A stretch of DNA of 64,000 nucleotides from JADJSS01 sp964490845. Its GTDB lineage: Bacteria; Bacteroidota; Bacteroidia; Chitinophagales; JADIYW01. Below, one piece after another: positions 52,097 to 61,928 of this stretch (positions within the stretch are counted from its first letter, which is position 1; the number at the start of each line of letters is the position of its first letter). The translations under genes and the position numbers were made by a program. The notes beneath the pieces were generated by a model, which searched no databases, had not been told where the DNA came from, and was given only the letters and a program-made list of their open reading frames with translations. The DNA lies in the NCBI GenBank assembly GCA_964490845.1, contig CAZBED010000003.1, positions 124,001 through 188,000 of the forward strand. The letters run 5' to 3'.

Positions 52097-53125
52097 TTAG
52101 TGTGCGGCTCTAAACTGCTCCAGGAACCGGACGTCATTTTCAGACAGAAGCCGGATGTCTTTAATCTGGTATTTCAACATCGTAATACGTTCTACTCCCA
52201 TTCCGAATGCGAATCCTGTATACTTCTTCGCATCAATATTGCAATTTTCCAATACTTTCGGATCCACCATGCCACAACCCAGGATTTCTACCCACCCGCT
52301 GTATTTACAAACATTACATCCTTTTCCTCCACAGATAAAACAGGTGACATCCACTTCTGCCGAAGGCTCCGTAAACGGGAAATAGGAAGGACGGACTTTT
52401 ATTTTAATATCCGGTCCGAAGAATTCCTTGGCAAAAAAATCCAGCGTCTGCAGTAAATCTGCAAAGGAAACATCTTCATCAATATATAATCCTTCAATCT
52501 GATGAAAGAAACAATGTGAACGGGCAGAAATCGTTTCATTTCTGTAAACTCTTCCCGGCGACAAAATACGGATAGGCGGCTTTTGTCTTTCCATTACCCT
52601 CACCTGAACCGAAGAAGTGTGTGTACGCAACACTACATCCGGATTCACCTGGATGAAGAACGTATCCTGCATATCTCTGGCGGGATGGTCTTCAGGCATA
52701 TTCAAAGCGGTGAAATTGTGCCAGTCGTCTTCAATCTCCCTGTCTTCCTCCACAGCAAAGCCAAGCCGCTTAAAAATATCTATGATTTGATTTCTGACAA
52801 TACTAATGGGGTGACGGGCACCCAAAGGAACCACATCACCGGGAAGTGTCAAATCTATGGATTCTGTTCCAGTACTTAATGTTTGTTGAAACTGCTCCTG
52901 ATGTGCCGCAAATTTTTCTTCGGCAGCCTGCTTCACGCTATTTACCAACTGTCCGAATTCTTTTTTTCGTTCATTCGGCACATTCTTCATCTCAGCAAAA
53001 ATATCTTTCAAAACATTTTTAGTTCCCAGAAAACGGATACGAAATTTTTCCAATTCGTCCGGGGAAGCAATCATTACTTCATTGACTTCCTCTAAGAGTG
53101 CTGTCGTTTGCTGAAAAATATCCAT
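52097..53125 (-). CDS. pheS: Phenylalanyl-tRNA synthetase alpha subunit
   Basis: 342 residues, normal. N-terminal coiled coil (about 1-90), then the class II core with FHQIEGLYIDEDVSFADL and the C-terminal GFAFGMGVERITMLKYQI. A Cys cluster (CFICGGKGCNVCKYSGW) may be a zinc site seen in many bacterial PheS. PheT is not in the window. The terminator of the gene behind it stands 10-40 bp upstream. Confidence 0.96.
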   Translation of the reverse strand: MDIFQQTTALLEEVNEVMIASPDELEKFRIRFLGTKNVLKDIFAEMKNVPNERKKEFGQLVNSVKQAAEEKFAAHQEQFQQTLSTGTESIDLTLPGDVVPLGARHPISIVRNQIIDIFKRLGFAVEEDREIEDDWHNFTALNMPEDHPARDMQDTFFIQVNPDVVLRTHTSSVQVRVMERQKPPIRILSPGRVYRNETISARSHCFFHQIEGLYIDEDVSFADLLQTLDFFAKEFFGPDIKIKVRPSYFPFTEPSAEVDVTCFICGGKGCNVCKYSGWVEILGCGMVDPKVLENCNIDAKKYTGFAFGMGVERITMLKYQIKDIRLLSENDVRFLEQFRAAH

Positions 53126-53135
53126 CCTTCAAAAT

Positions 53136-53166
53136 TAAAAAAAGAGGCATAAAAAATGCCTCTTTT
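53136..53166 (-). terminator. Intrinsic terminator of the PhoD gene
   Basis: Minus strand AAAAGAGGCAT pairs with ATGCCTCTTTT (11 bp), followed by a T-run; the same hairpin could stop transcription on either strand. Confidence 0.85.
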
Positions 53167-53186
53167 TAAGTTGTATAATGATTAAT

Positions 53187-54263
53187 TTAAAATTTTAATT
53201 CGTCCAATGAGACGGTGTGAGAAACCTGAGGTACCAACGGATCAGTATTTCCATAAATCTCTGCTTTAATGGTTACCGGAGATGCTTTCCAGTCTATGGT
53301 TAACAAACCGAAGTTGACATATTGCCAACCGCCGTTTGGCAATCTGATGGCATCGTTTGTTGAACTTACTTTATCTTCATGGTGGGTGATACCACTAGCT
53401 GTAAAATCGTAAATAGGATACATGCCGTCCGGTTGTATTTTGGTAAATTCCGCAAAGTGAACATCCCCACTCAGGAAAAATACACCTTCTGCGCGGGTGC
53501 TTTTCAACAAGTCAATCATTTTCTGTTTTTCCAACGGAAGCACTGCCCAGTTTTCACCGCCATTATAGAAGGAGTTAAATTGTAAGCTGGACATAATGAT
53601 TCTCACTTTTGCCGGCTTTTTAAGTTCTTCTTCCAGCCATGCCCATTGTGTAGCACCCAAAATGGTTGCATCCGGAGACATCAGTGTATCATAACCGCTT
53701 AATGCGGCACCTGGCCCTGCAGCTTTGTAAGGTGTATGATTCCAGCGTAAATCCAGTAAAATAATCTGAACTTTATGAGCATCGTCTCCGTAATATACGG
53801 CATCATAAATACCGCCATCCGGGCGATTGTGACGAGGTGCATCAGCCGGTATTCCCCAAAACTTAAAGAACTCCGCTTTAGCTACGCCTTTTACCGGATT
53901 GTCAGATGTACCATCATTCTGCCCTGTATCATGGTCATCCCAAATCGAAAGAATCGGAACATTCGCTCTGAGACGTTGGAAAGCTTTGTCACCGCCCAGT
54001 TGTGCGTAAGCTCCCCTTATATAATCTGGAGTACCCGGAGCCAGTGCAAAAAAATCTGCATATACACAATCACCGCCAAAAATGAACAACTGAGGGTTTT
54101 TCTCTACTATTCTGTCAAAGATTTTCTTGTCTCCCAGAAACTGTTCACAACAAGAGCCAAAAGCTATCGTAGATAAATTACCGTCATCTGTTGTTGAGGT
54201 AGTCTTTGTGCAACCTGCTAGTAAAAACAACGCTGCAGCAAATAGAATTGTAAATTTTTTCAT
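53187..54263 (-). CDS. PhoD-like alkaline phosphatase lipoprotein
   Basis: 358 residues with a lipobox (LLAGC, Cys18). No N-terminal beta-sandwich as in the gene at 1-1044. Core motifs: FGSCCEQ, GGDCVYADF, SIWDDHDTGQND (metal site, His present), and SGDVHFAEF at the C-terminal side, with the substrate-site SLQFNSFYNGG. Hydrolyses phosphomonoesters or diesters; the exact substrate is not known. A terminator lies after it. Confidence 0.85.
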   Translation of the reverse strand: MKKFTILFAAALFLLAGCTKTTSTTDDGNLSTIAFGSCCEQFLGDKKIFDRIVEKNPQLFIFGGDCVYADFFALAPGTPDYIRGAYAQLGGDKAFQRLRANVPILSIWDDHDTGQNDGTSDNPVKGVAKAEFFKFWGIPADAPRHNRPDGGIYDAVYYGDDAHKVQIILLDLRWNHTPYKAAGPGAALSGYDTLMSPDATILGATQWAWLEEELKKPAKVRIIMSSLQFNSFYNGGENWAVLPLEKQKMIDLLKSTRAEGVFFLSGDVHFAEFTKIQPDGMYPIYDFTASGITHHEDKVSSTNDAIRLPNGGWQYVNFGLLTIDWKASPVTIKAEIYGNTDPLVPQVSHTVSLDELKF

Positions 54264-54415
54264 GGAAATGTCGTGTTAAATTGTATTGTATAAAATTATG
54301 GATTTTATGTGAATTACCTTTAATTCTGTACACACATTTAACATTATTTTTTCATTTAATCTTCAGGTTGACTGAATAACGATGTAATTAGATTCTCAAT
54401 GCGTATTTTTATGCG

Positions 54416-55066
54416 ATGTTTGAACAATTTTCCAAAGAACTCTATCAAGCATTTCAGCGTCCGTTGCCCGGAGAGGTGGCACATCAGCCTTTAAAACCAT
54501 ATTTAAACATCAGCAAGAACATTGACGTGCCCCTGTTGATTAAGCCGAGACTCGGGGCTGTCATGGCATTGATTTATCCGGTTAACAATGAGCCTTATTT
54601 GTTATTCATAGAACGTCCTGTTTATGATGGTGTGCACAGCGGGCAGATCGCATTTCCGGGTGGCAGGATTGAGAAGAAAGATGCTTCCTATTTAGAGGCG
54701 GCTCTGAGAGAAACGAAGGAAGAGATAGGTATTGATCCCCATAAAATCTCGGTTGTTGGCGCTTTGTCGAATGTATTTGTATTTGCCAGTAATTTCATGG
54801 TCTATCCATTTGTTGGTGTCTTGCAGGAGCCGCCACTGCTGATTCTGGAAGAGAAAGAGGTAGCTTCCACGTTGCAGATACCGCTGAACACCTTTTTACA
54901 ACCCGGCATCATTAAAGAAAAACCTATAAAAAACGCACTCGGATTTACACTTATGGCACCTTATTATGATTTACAGGGAAAAGTGTTATGGGGGGCCACT
55001 GCCATGATGGTGAGTGAACTGGCAGCCATTATTCAACGGGAAAATATACAGCTAAGAGGATTATAA
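54416..55066 (+). CDS. NUDIX hydrolase (NudL/CoA pyrophosphatase-like)
   Basis: 216 residues. Nudix box GGRIEKKDASYLEAALRETK then EEIGI, and the preceding UPF0035 motif with HSGQIAFPGG matches the NudL/YeaB subgroup, which hydrolyses CoA or related nucleotides; the substrate is inferred. A -7-like element TATTTTTA (54404-54411) ends just before the ATG, giving a leaderless form. Six bp from the convergent gene at 55073. Confidence 0.86.
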   Translation: MFEQFSKELYQAFQRPLPGEVAHQPLKPYLNISKNIDVPLLIKPRLGAVMALIYPVNNEPYLLFIERPVYDGVHSGQIAFPGGRIEKKDASYLEAALRETKEEIGIDPHKISVVGALSNVFVFASNFMVYPFVGVLQEPPLLILEEKEVASTLQIPLNTFLQPGIIKEKPIKNALGFTLMAPYYDLQGKVLWGATAMMVSELAAIIQRENIQLRGL

Positions 55067-55072
55067 CAGATT

Positions 55073-56194
55073 TTATCGTGCATCCACTTCCAACGATAAC
55101 TGTATCGCTTTATCTACTTTGCTTCTCCCTGTCTTTTTTTTTGTCTTAAAGGAAAAAAGGATGGTGGTCAACAGGATGGCTAACGAGAATTCAAAAAGCA
55201 TTAAAAAAAGATTACCCCAGTGTTGCAGGAAATAGACTAATCCGATAAAGAGGATATTCACTCCAATGAGTATAAAGGTTGCCTGAATATGTGAACATCC
55301 CAAGTCAATCAATTTATGATGAATGTGGTTCCTGTCTGCCAGAAACGGTGATTTCTTATTGAGAATTCTTAATGAGAATGCACGCAATGTATCAAAGACC
55401 GGAATGATTAATATGGCGATTGCCATTGCGGGTGCCGATACGATTTTAACACCGTCACTGCTTCCACTAAGTAATACTATCTCATTCTTCTCGATAAACT
55501 GTATCGCCATGACGGCAGCAAGCAACCCGATGGATAAGCTCCCCGAATCTCCCATAAAAATCTTTGCCGGCGTATAATTATATTTTAAGAATGCCAGCAC
55601 CGCGCCACTCATGGCCAGAGCCAGTATGGCGTAATCAAAAAATCCGTAATAATAAAACCATGCACCAAAAGCAGCTGACATTAAGATACAGATACTTCCT
55701 GCCAGCAGATTGATACCGTCAATAATATTAAAGGCGTTGATGATAAAAATAATAGTGGTTACTGACAACAGAACACTCGGAAGGTAATCTATATAAGAAA
55801 TACCAAACAGGCCGTATAAACTGGTAAGACGGATATCTCCCAAGATGACGATAATACAGGCCGCAAAAATCTGTCCTATAAATTTTTTGGTGGGCACCAG
55901 CTCCACGATGTCGTCTTTGGCACCTAACATGAAGATAAAACACAAAGCCGCCAGGATATATCGCATGCCATTAGCCGGATAAAACTTTCCAAACAAACAC
56001 AGGCTAATCATAAAACCGCCGAAAATACCCACCCCGCCTAAGGTCGGAATAACATCATAATGAGACTTTCTGGCTCCGGGCGTATCGAATAAATGTTTAA
56101 TCTTTGCCACCTTTATAATAGAGGGGATAAACATATTCGTAAGCACAAAAGAAGTCAAAAGGGCTGAAACCAATAATAAATAGTCGCTACGCAT
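55073..56194 (-). CDS. Polyprenyl-phosphate sugar-phosphate transferase (MraY/WecA family)
   Basis: 373 residues, about ten membrane helices. Family markers are FNIIDGINLLAGS (Asp-rich motif), GDSGSLSIGLL and the cytoplasmic DRNHIHHKLIDLG motif. The His-rich motif is closer to WecA/TagO than to MraY, so it probably primes surface polysaccharide synthesis on undecaprenyl phosphate with GlcNAc-1-P or a similar sugar. Follows the glycosyltransferase and asnB. The TAACTTTG element at 56208-56215 (minus) suggests an own promoter. Confidence 0.85.
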   Translation of the reverse strand: MRSDYLLLVSALLTSFVLTNMFIPSIIKVAKIKHLFDTPGARKSHYDVIPTLGGVGIFGGFMISLCLFGKFYPANGMRYILAALCFIFMLGAKDDIVELVPTKKFIGQIFAACIIVILGDIRLTSLYGLFGISYIDYLPSVLLSVTTIIFIINAFNIIDGINLLAGSICILMSAAFGAWFYYYGFFDYAILALAMSGAVLAFLKYNYTPAKIFMGDSGSLSIGLLAAVMAIQFIEKNEIVLLSGSSDGVKIVSAPAMAIAILIIPVFDTLRAFSLRILNKKSPFLADRNHIHHKLIDLGCSHIQATFILIGVNILFIGLVYFLQHWGNLFLMLFEFSLAILLTTILFSFKTKKKTGRSKVDKAIQLSLEVDAR

Positions 56195-56207
56195 ACTCTT
56201 CGATAAC

Positions 56208-56215
56208 CAAAGTTA
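56208..56215 (-). promoter_or_regulatory. -7 element of the sugar-phosphate transferase gene
   Basis: Minus-strand TAACTTTG matches TAnnTTTG, 13 bp from the start at 56194. Confidence 0.5.
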
Positions 56216-56246
56216 ATAACAATAATTTAAAAAACGTGAAAAAGCG

Positions 56247-57374
56247 TTAAAGATTTCGCAGGATTTTGATGTAAATCATACTGATTGTTTCCGTTGAAAA
56301 TAAGCCTTCTGCTCTTTCTCTGGCATTCTTTCCAAATAAAACCCGGGTTTTTATATCTGATAAAACGAATTTTTTTAACATTTCGTATAAAGAATCGGAA
56401 TTTTCGGCTTTACAGATAAATCCCGTTTGCCCGTCTACCACAGCATCTTTACATCCGGGTGCATCGGATGTAATGCAAGGCTTGCCCATAGCCATCCCTT
56501 CCAGAATAACCCTGGGCATTCCTTCCCTGTAGGAGGGCAGCACCAAACAGTCTGCCTCACAAATAAATGGACGGATATCTTTGGCATATCCCTCATAACA
56601 GACAATTCTTTCCTGTATCCATGCGTCCAGTTCCGTCTGCCGGATGGTCGCCGGGTTATCCGGATCTATATCGCCCAACAAATGAAATGCCGCGTTAATT
56701 CCCTCCTCCCGCATTTTTTTTGCTGCGGCTATATATTCATAAATGCCTTTGTCTTTTAACAGCCTTCCTATCATTAGAAAGTGGACGGTAGCGGATACCG
56801 TATTCTTTGGCGGACAATACTCAGGGGAAAATTTTTGGGTGTCAATACCGGAACCGGGTACCAGTAGTGTCTTTTTTCTGCGAACCAGTTTGTTTTGTAC
56901 AAAAACCTCCAAATCGTCAACATTCTGGAACAATACCTTATCGGCAAATGAAAAGGCAAAACGGTATAAGGCATGAGCCACCTTACCTGCTGTGCTTTTA
57001 TTCAAGAATGTATAGCCCAATCCCGTCACGGTACAAATGGTTTTGGTACCCGTCAGTCGGGCGGCAAGTGTTCCATAGATATTCGGCTTGATCGTGTATT
57101 GCAACGCGGCATCTATTTTATTTATTTGGTAGATACTCCTTAACTCATTCATCAGCATAAAATCGTTGAACGGGTTAGTACCTTTACGAGCCAGTTTTTT
57201 TAGTTCAACAAATTCAACCCCCTCTTCTATTAACATGGCCACATATTCGTCTTGCGGCGCTATAGCCAGTACACGGTATCCTTCGGCCTGAAGCGCCTTT
57301 ATAAGTCCCAGCCGGAAATTATATATATTGAATGCCGTATTGGCTACAATGCCTATGGTTAGCTGTGCGGACAT
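56247..57374 (-). CDS. GT4-family glycosyltransferase
   Basis: 375 residues, GT-B fold. N-terminal NTAFNIYNFRLGLIKALQ (acceptor side), MIGRLLKDKGIYEYIAAA (start of the second domain) and SYREGMPRVILEGMAMGKP (nucleotide-sugar region with the EGxPxxxxE-like signature). Likely adds a sugar to the lipid-linked polysaccharide begun by the neighbour. Donor and linkage are unknown. Starts 28 bp after asnB. Confidence 0.85.
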   Translation of the reverse strand: MSAQLTIGIVANTAFNIYNFRLGLIKALQAEGYRVLAIAPQDEYVAMLIEEGVEFVELKKLARKGTNPFNDFMLMNELRSIYQINKIDAALQYTIKPNIYGTLAARLTGTKTICTVTGLGYTFLNKSTAGKVAHALYRFAFSFADKVLFQNVDDLEVFVQNKLVRRKKTLLVPGSGIDTQKFSPEYCPPKNTVSATVHFLMIGRLLKDKGIYEYIAAAKKMREEGINAAFHLLGDIDPDNPATIRQTELDAWIQERIVCYEGYAKDIRPFICEADCLVLPSYREGMPRVILEGMAMGKPCITSDAPGCKDAVVDGQTGFICKAENSDSLYEMLKKFVLSDIKTRVLFGKNARERAEGLFSTETISMIYIKILRNL

Positions 57375-57402
57375 GAAATAGCAGAATTTGTAATCATTTA
57401 TA

Positions 57403-59301
57403 TTATTCGTTCATATACTTTCTCCAGAAATTCTGGAATACTATCAAGGCCCACACCTGCGCATGCACATCGCCGGGATTATGCGAAAACAAGCGTTGTT
57501 TCAACTCCCGTATCATCGACGGATTAAACACCCCTTGTGATTGAATGTATTCGTCCGCCAGCCAGTCGTTGAGAATCTTGTCTTTCAAATCCGTCCTGAA
57601 CCACTGCAACAACGGCACCTCAAATCCTTTCTTCGGTCGGTTATATAATTCGTTTGGTAAAATTTCGCGAAAGGCATCCTGCACTATCTTCTTCTTCATC
57701 TGACCGTTTATCTTGCTCGATACCGGTAATGAGAACGCAAACTCCACGATGCGATAATCTAAGAACGGAACCCTTACTTCCAGCGAATTGCGCATACTCA
57801 TTCTGTCCACTTTTACCAGCATATCGAAAGGCAATACCATGCCTACATCTGCCAGCAGGCAATCATTCAGTGTGCCGTCAAAGTCCACGGCTGAGGAGAA
57901 CTGCTGGCGGGTTTCAATGATTCCGGTCATTGCAGCATCCACTTTGTCCTTCAACAAACGATCGGTATATTCTACGTCATTGATGCAACACCAGCGCCAC
58001 CATCGTTCCGCCGGAGACATATCCATCCCAGCTGCAAACCGCTCCAACTGACGGATTTTATTTCCCAGCTTCCCGCTTCTTGATTTTGGCAGTCGTTCCC
58101 ATACCGGCTGCAACAGATGAATCATATTGGCCTGCCAGCTTCCGCTTCGTGTCTGCCATTCTCCATAGTGTTTATTATATCCGGCAAATAACTCATCGCC
58201 GCCATCACCACTCAATGCAACGGTTACCTGTTGCCGTGTAAATTTAGAAAGGATATTGACCAATAAGGCTGAGGAGTCGGCAAACGGTTCATCCGTATAG
58301 TCAAGCAATTCATTCAAACTCTGAAACAAATCATCATTCTTCAGTTTAAAAACTGTATGGTTGGTTTTGAAATGTTTGGCGACCAGATTGGCATAAGGCG
58401 TTTCATCAAAAAATCCATTGCCTTCAAACCCAATGGAAAACGTATTGAGGTGAGGCGTATGCCTGACCGCCATAGCCGTAACGACAGAGGAATCGATACC
58501 ACCACTGAGGAATGCTCCCAGCGGTACGTCTGAAATAAGTCGCAACCGTACCGAATCATCCATCAGCTCTATGAATTGTTTCTTTTGCTCGTTATAGGAA
58601 AGCTGATTTTGCTCTGCCTGCAATGCATTATAGGGAATCGTATACCAACGGCCGACCGTTGACACCTTATCTTTAATTTCAACATAACAACCCGGCTCAA
58701 GGCGTTCTATATTTTTGAAGATGGAATGCTTGCCAGGAATATAATTAAGTTGAAAATAAAGGCTCACCGAACTCCAGTTGATTGCTTTCGGAACAGGAAA
58801 ATGCAGAATTGCCTTTAATTCTGACCCGAAGAAAAAATAATCTTCATCCTGATAATAATACAAGGGTTTTATTCCAAAACGGTCGCAGGCGATAAACAGA
58901 TTCTCTGTTTCTTTGTCATAAATGGCAAATGCGAAAAACCCATTCAGCCTGTGCAGGCAATCCTTGCCGTAGTGTATATAGGCATACAGCAATACTTCCG
59001 TATCCGACTGTGTCCGGAACTGAATTCCTTTTTGCTGAAGTTCATTCCGTATATCCTGATAGTTGAAGATTTCGCCGTTAAAGATAATTGCATACCTGCC
59101 GGTAGCATCATAGATAGGCTGATTAGCCTGCTCGGAGGTATCAATGACAGATAAACGGGCATGCACGAGGGATGCCCTTCCGACAGTTACGAAATTTTGG
59201 TTATCCGGACCGCGCCTGCTTAAAGAAGCAGCTGCATGTTGCAGCCATTTTTGTTCTGCCTTTTTATCCTTAAATGAATATGCCCCTGCTATTCCGCACA
59301 T
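57403..59301 (-). CDS. asnB: Glutamine-hydrolysing asparagine synthetase
   Basis: 632 residues. N-terminal Ntn glutaminase with Cys2 (MCGIAGAYSF), and the synthetase domain with the PP-loop LSGGIDSSVVTAMA. In family terms it amidates Asp to Asn; many polysaccharide-locus members of this family act on sugars or modify other substrates, so the role in the adjacent surface polysaccharide group is open. A partial REP-like repeat and a parS-like site lie in the 192-bp gap upstream. Confidence 0.9.
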   Translation of the reverse strand: MCGIAGAYSFKDKKAEQKWLQHAAASLSRRGPDNQNFVTVGRASLVHARLSVIDTSEQANQPIYDATGRYAIIFNGEIFNYQDIRNELQQKGIQFRTQSDTEVLLYAYIHYGKDCLHRLNGFFAFAIYDKETENLFIACDRFGIKPLYYYQDEDYFFFGSELKAILHFPVPKAINWSSVSLYFQLNYIPGKHSIFKNIERLEPGCYVEIKDKVSTVGRWYTIPYNALQAEQNQLSYNEQKKQFIELMDDSVRLRLISDVPLGAFLSGGIDSSVVTAMAVRHTPHLNTFSIGFEGNGFFDETPYANLVAKHFKTNHTVFKLKNDDLFQSLNELLDYTDEPFADSSALLVNILSKFTRQQVTVALSGDGGDELFAGYNKHYGEWQTRSGSWQANMIHLLQPVWERLPKSRSGKLGNKIRQLERFAAGMDMSPAERWWRWCCINDVEYTDRLLKDKVDAAMTGIIETRQQFSSAVDFDGTLNDCLLADVGMVLPFDMLVKVDRMSMRNSLEVRVPFLDYRIVEFAFSLPVSSKINGQMKKKIVQDAFREILPNELYNRPKKGFEVPLLQWFRTDLKDKILNDWLADEYIQSQGVFNPSMIRELKQRLFSHNPGDVHAQVWALIVFQNFWRKYMNE

Positions 59302-59416
59302 TTCTGTTTACTATTTCGGAATACAAAGTACGATTTTTATTATCACTTTTTGATGCTAAAAAAGCAACAAAAAGCAGTATGCTATTTAAGGTAATTGTTC
59401 TGCTCCACAAAAAATT

Positions 59417-59430
59417 TGTTTCGTGAAACA
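59417..59430. other. parS-like 14-bp palindrome lacking two central bases
   Basis: TGTTTCGTGAAACA. The ParB site consensus is TGTTNCACGTGAAACA, so two central bases are missing. The loss of a 2-bp unit suggests it is not functional, though it may be a decayed parS. Confidence 0.25.
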
Positions 59431-59454
59431 GGTGCCATGGCTGGCGGTGTTACA

Positions 59455-59481
59455 AGATTTATCACTGCGTTCGAAATGACA
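59455..59481. repeat. Half copy of the REP-like palindrome
   Basis: AGATTT, then a short spacer and CGTTCGAAATGACA, corresponding to the right arm of the element at 14565-14648. The left arm is not visible. Confidence 0.45.
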
Positions 59482-59493
59482 AGGAACAATGCG

Positions 59494-60372
59494 TTAACTA
59501 TTTCTAGAATCCTCCCCCCAGTTGAGTTTTTCTCTCAGGGTATTGAGGTAAGAACTTTCCGGCATACGCAGCAACTTAAAAGAAAATCCGGCTTTTCGCA
59601 CCGCCAATTGATAGGTATTATCGACGTTTTTGGAGCGCGAATCAATGGAACATAAGAAATTATTGGAACGGCATTCCACTTCAAAGGACAACACCGTATC
59701 GTCAGCTATAATTATGGGCCGTGCATTAAGATTGTGCGGTGCTACAGGTGTTAAGACAAAGGTACCGGAAGTCGGGAATACAATAGGCCCGCCGCAGCTC
59801 AATGAATAGGCCGTAGAACCCGTAGGGGTGGCGATAATCAGACCATCCGCCCAAAAGGAATTAAGGAATTCGCCATTCAGGTAGACATGTACCACTATCA
59901 TGGAGGAGGAATCCGTCTTATGGATAGTGAATTCATTCAGTCCGTAATTCACCTCGCCAAAAACAGGTTTATTGGTTTCTACACAGATAAGCGTTCTGTC
60001 CTCAATTGTGTATGTATTTTGTTCAATGGACTCTATCAGGTGTTTTATTTCTTCTTTATGAATATCTGCCAGGAATCCCAGCCGGCCCATGTTAATACCG
60101 GCCACCGGAATCTCGCTGTCACGTACTAAATGCAAAGTATCCAGCAATGTGCCATCGCCGCCTAACGTAATCAGCAGGTCTATAGTCCCTTTTACATCAT
60201 GATGGCTTTTGAAGACCTGTATATTTTGTTTTGGAAGGTGTTTTTTAAGCGATTTATAGTACTCTTCAAAGACGGATACAGAAAAATTTTTATGCTGCAG
60301 CTGCAGCAATAACTCCAACACATAGGGCGTGTGCTCTTCTTTAAAAATCCTGCTGTATATACCTATTCTCAT
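59494..60372 (-). CDS. nadK: NAD kinase
   Basis: 292 residues. GGDGTLLDT (active site Asp) and the tail GSTAYSLSCGGPIVFPT are the signatures. It phosphorylates NAD to NADP with ATP or polyphosphate. Preceded by a BamA/TamA-like gene on the same strand, 38 bp away. Confidence 0.96.
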   Translation of the reverse strand: MRIGIYSRIFKEEHTPYVLELLLQLQHKNFSVSVFEEYYKSLKKHLPKQNIQVFKSHHDVKGTIDLLITLGGDGTLLDTLHLVRDSEIPVAGINMGRLGFLADIHKEEIKHLIESIEQNTYTIEDRTLICVETNKPVFGEVNYGLNEFTIHKTDSSSMIVVHVYLNGEFLNSFWADGLIIATPTGSTAYSLSCGGPIVFPTSGTFVLTPVAPHNLNARPIIIADDTVLSFEVECRSNNFLCSIDSRSKNVDNTYQLAVRKAGFSFKLLRMPESSYLNTLREKLNWGEDSRNS

Positions 60373-60410
60373 TCGTCTTTCTGTTATTTGTCTTCCGATT
60401 TCAGCAAGCC

Positions 60411-61835
60411 TTATAACGGCTGTTCAAAATGAATGTAAAATCCATGTTGCAGATATCGGTTGCAGCTATATTCCAGCCGCAGCAATTTATCATTGAAAGT
60501 TACCAAATTTACACCAACCCCAAAACCAAATTGCCATTTATTTCTGTATTTGTTGTTTTGCACGGTATAATAATCCCAGGCATAGCCCGCATCAAAGAAG
60601 GAAGTAAGGTACATATTAAACGGCAAATAAGCGAGCGAGGAATTAAGGATAGGCGAATTCCTGGACTGTAGTTTTTTCAATCTTCTCAACTGCAAATCAA
60701 ATACCCTGAACCGGTATTCATTCTTGAACAATAGAAAATGCTGCCCGTCTATCACATTTATTTCATAACCCCGGATGGCATTTGCTTCGTATCCGAATGA
60801 TTTTACCGGCTGCAAACTATAGGGCTGCCGGAGTGGCCAGGAGACCTGACATTTTACCATAGCCGCCGCCGAAAACCGGGGATGTTTTTTCCATAACAGA
60901 TACTTGCTGAACTGCACACCGGCGGTGGTCATTCTCGTTTTCATGAACCCCAACCCGTAGTTGGTAAAATTGGCAGAGAAGTACCAGCCATCAGTCGGGT
61001 AGGTTCTGATATTCCGGTAATCCGAAACAAAGGTATAACCAATCTTGAAGGCATGCTGATGACGCGCACTGTCGAGAAAATAATCCGGATTCGCGTGATG
61101 GACCGAGTCGCTGATAACACTGTATCCGTAACCAATCTGAAAATAATGCGTATTATGAATTTTCTTCCGGTACGATATCTGCTGTGTTATCTGAATTTTT
61201 TGTAATTGCCAGGATGTTCCCAGATTCATGAATGCAAGTTCATCATCCAGTGTATTGTAAGCAATACGCTTACTGCGCGACATATTAAACAAGATGGATA
61301 ACCCTACTTGCTCTTTCCTTCTGTTGAACTGGGGAATGGAATAGCCAATGTCCAGGCGCTGCGCAAAACCAAAACTCATGGCAAAGTAAAGACGGTCATT
61401 TCTGCCGGAGAGGTTATCCCAGTTGAGCTGAATCCCATATTGCAGCCGCTTGAAATCATGTCTGTACTGTCGCCACCATTCCGCCACGTTCCGGTCGGCA
61501 AAAGCGATGATTGGCGCAGGCAAAATCACCCATCGTTCCCTGACCTTAATAAACAGGTCAAGACTGTCTTCTTCCCAATTTTTTATATTAACCGTAACTT
61601 CATTAAACAGTTTGATATTGAAAATATTGAGCCTGTTCTGCAGCAGCACAATATCCATATCCTTCGCGGGAAAAGAATCATTCTGATGAATGGTCATTTC
61701 ACGAAGAATAACAAACGCCCTTGTTTTCTTATTCCCTTCAATGTAAATATTTCTGACTTTCAGAAAACGGGTACTGTCTTGCGCATAAGACAAAGACAAG
61801 GCCATTAATGACAGTAAAAAAAAGATTTTCCTCAA
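60411..61835 (-). CDS. BamA/TamA-like outer membrane protein with one POTRA
   Basis: 474 residues. Signal peptide ending SLSYAQ, one POTRA-like domain (about 25-95, VRNIYIEGNKKTRAFVILREM), then a transmembrane beta-barrel (to the C-terminal EQPL). Omp85-type proteins insert or secrete outer membrane proteins. It has fewer POTRAs than BamA, so the partner of a lipid or protein transport complex, as in TamA-like roles, is possible. Upstream of nadK. Confidence 0.8.
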   Translation of the reverse strand: MRKIFFLLSLMALSLSYAQDSTRFLKVRNIYIEGNKKTRAFVILREMTIHQNDSFPAKDMDIVLLQNRLNIFNIKLFNEVTVNIKNWEEDSLDLFIKVRERWVILPAPIIAFADRNVAEWWRQYRHDFKRLQYGIQLNWDNLSGRNDRLYFAMSFGFAQRLDIGYSIPQFNRRKEQVGLSILFNMSRSKRIAYNTLDDELAFMNLGTSWQLQKIQITQQISYRKKIHNTHYFQIGYGYSVISDSVHHANPDYFLDSARHQHAFKIGYTFVSDYRNIRTYPTDGWYFSANFTNYGLGFMKTRMTTAGVQFSKYLLWKKHPRFSAAAMVKCQVSWPLRQPYSLQPVKSFGYEANAIRGYEINVIDGQHFLLFKNEYRFRVFDLQLRRLKKLQSRNSPILNSSLAYLPFNMYLTSFFDAGYAWDYYTVQNNKYRNKWQFGFGVGVNLVTFNDKLLRLEYSCNRYLQHGFYIHFEQPL

Positions 61836-61928
61836 AGCTCAATATTCCGGACAAAGGTACAAGAATATATCCTGACATTGAGACAGTACTGTCTGTGGAT
61901 ATGTGAAGAAATGGTTAGACAAAACCGA

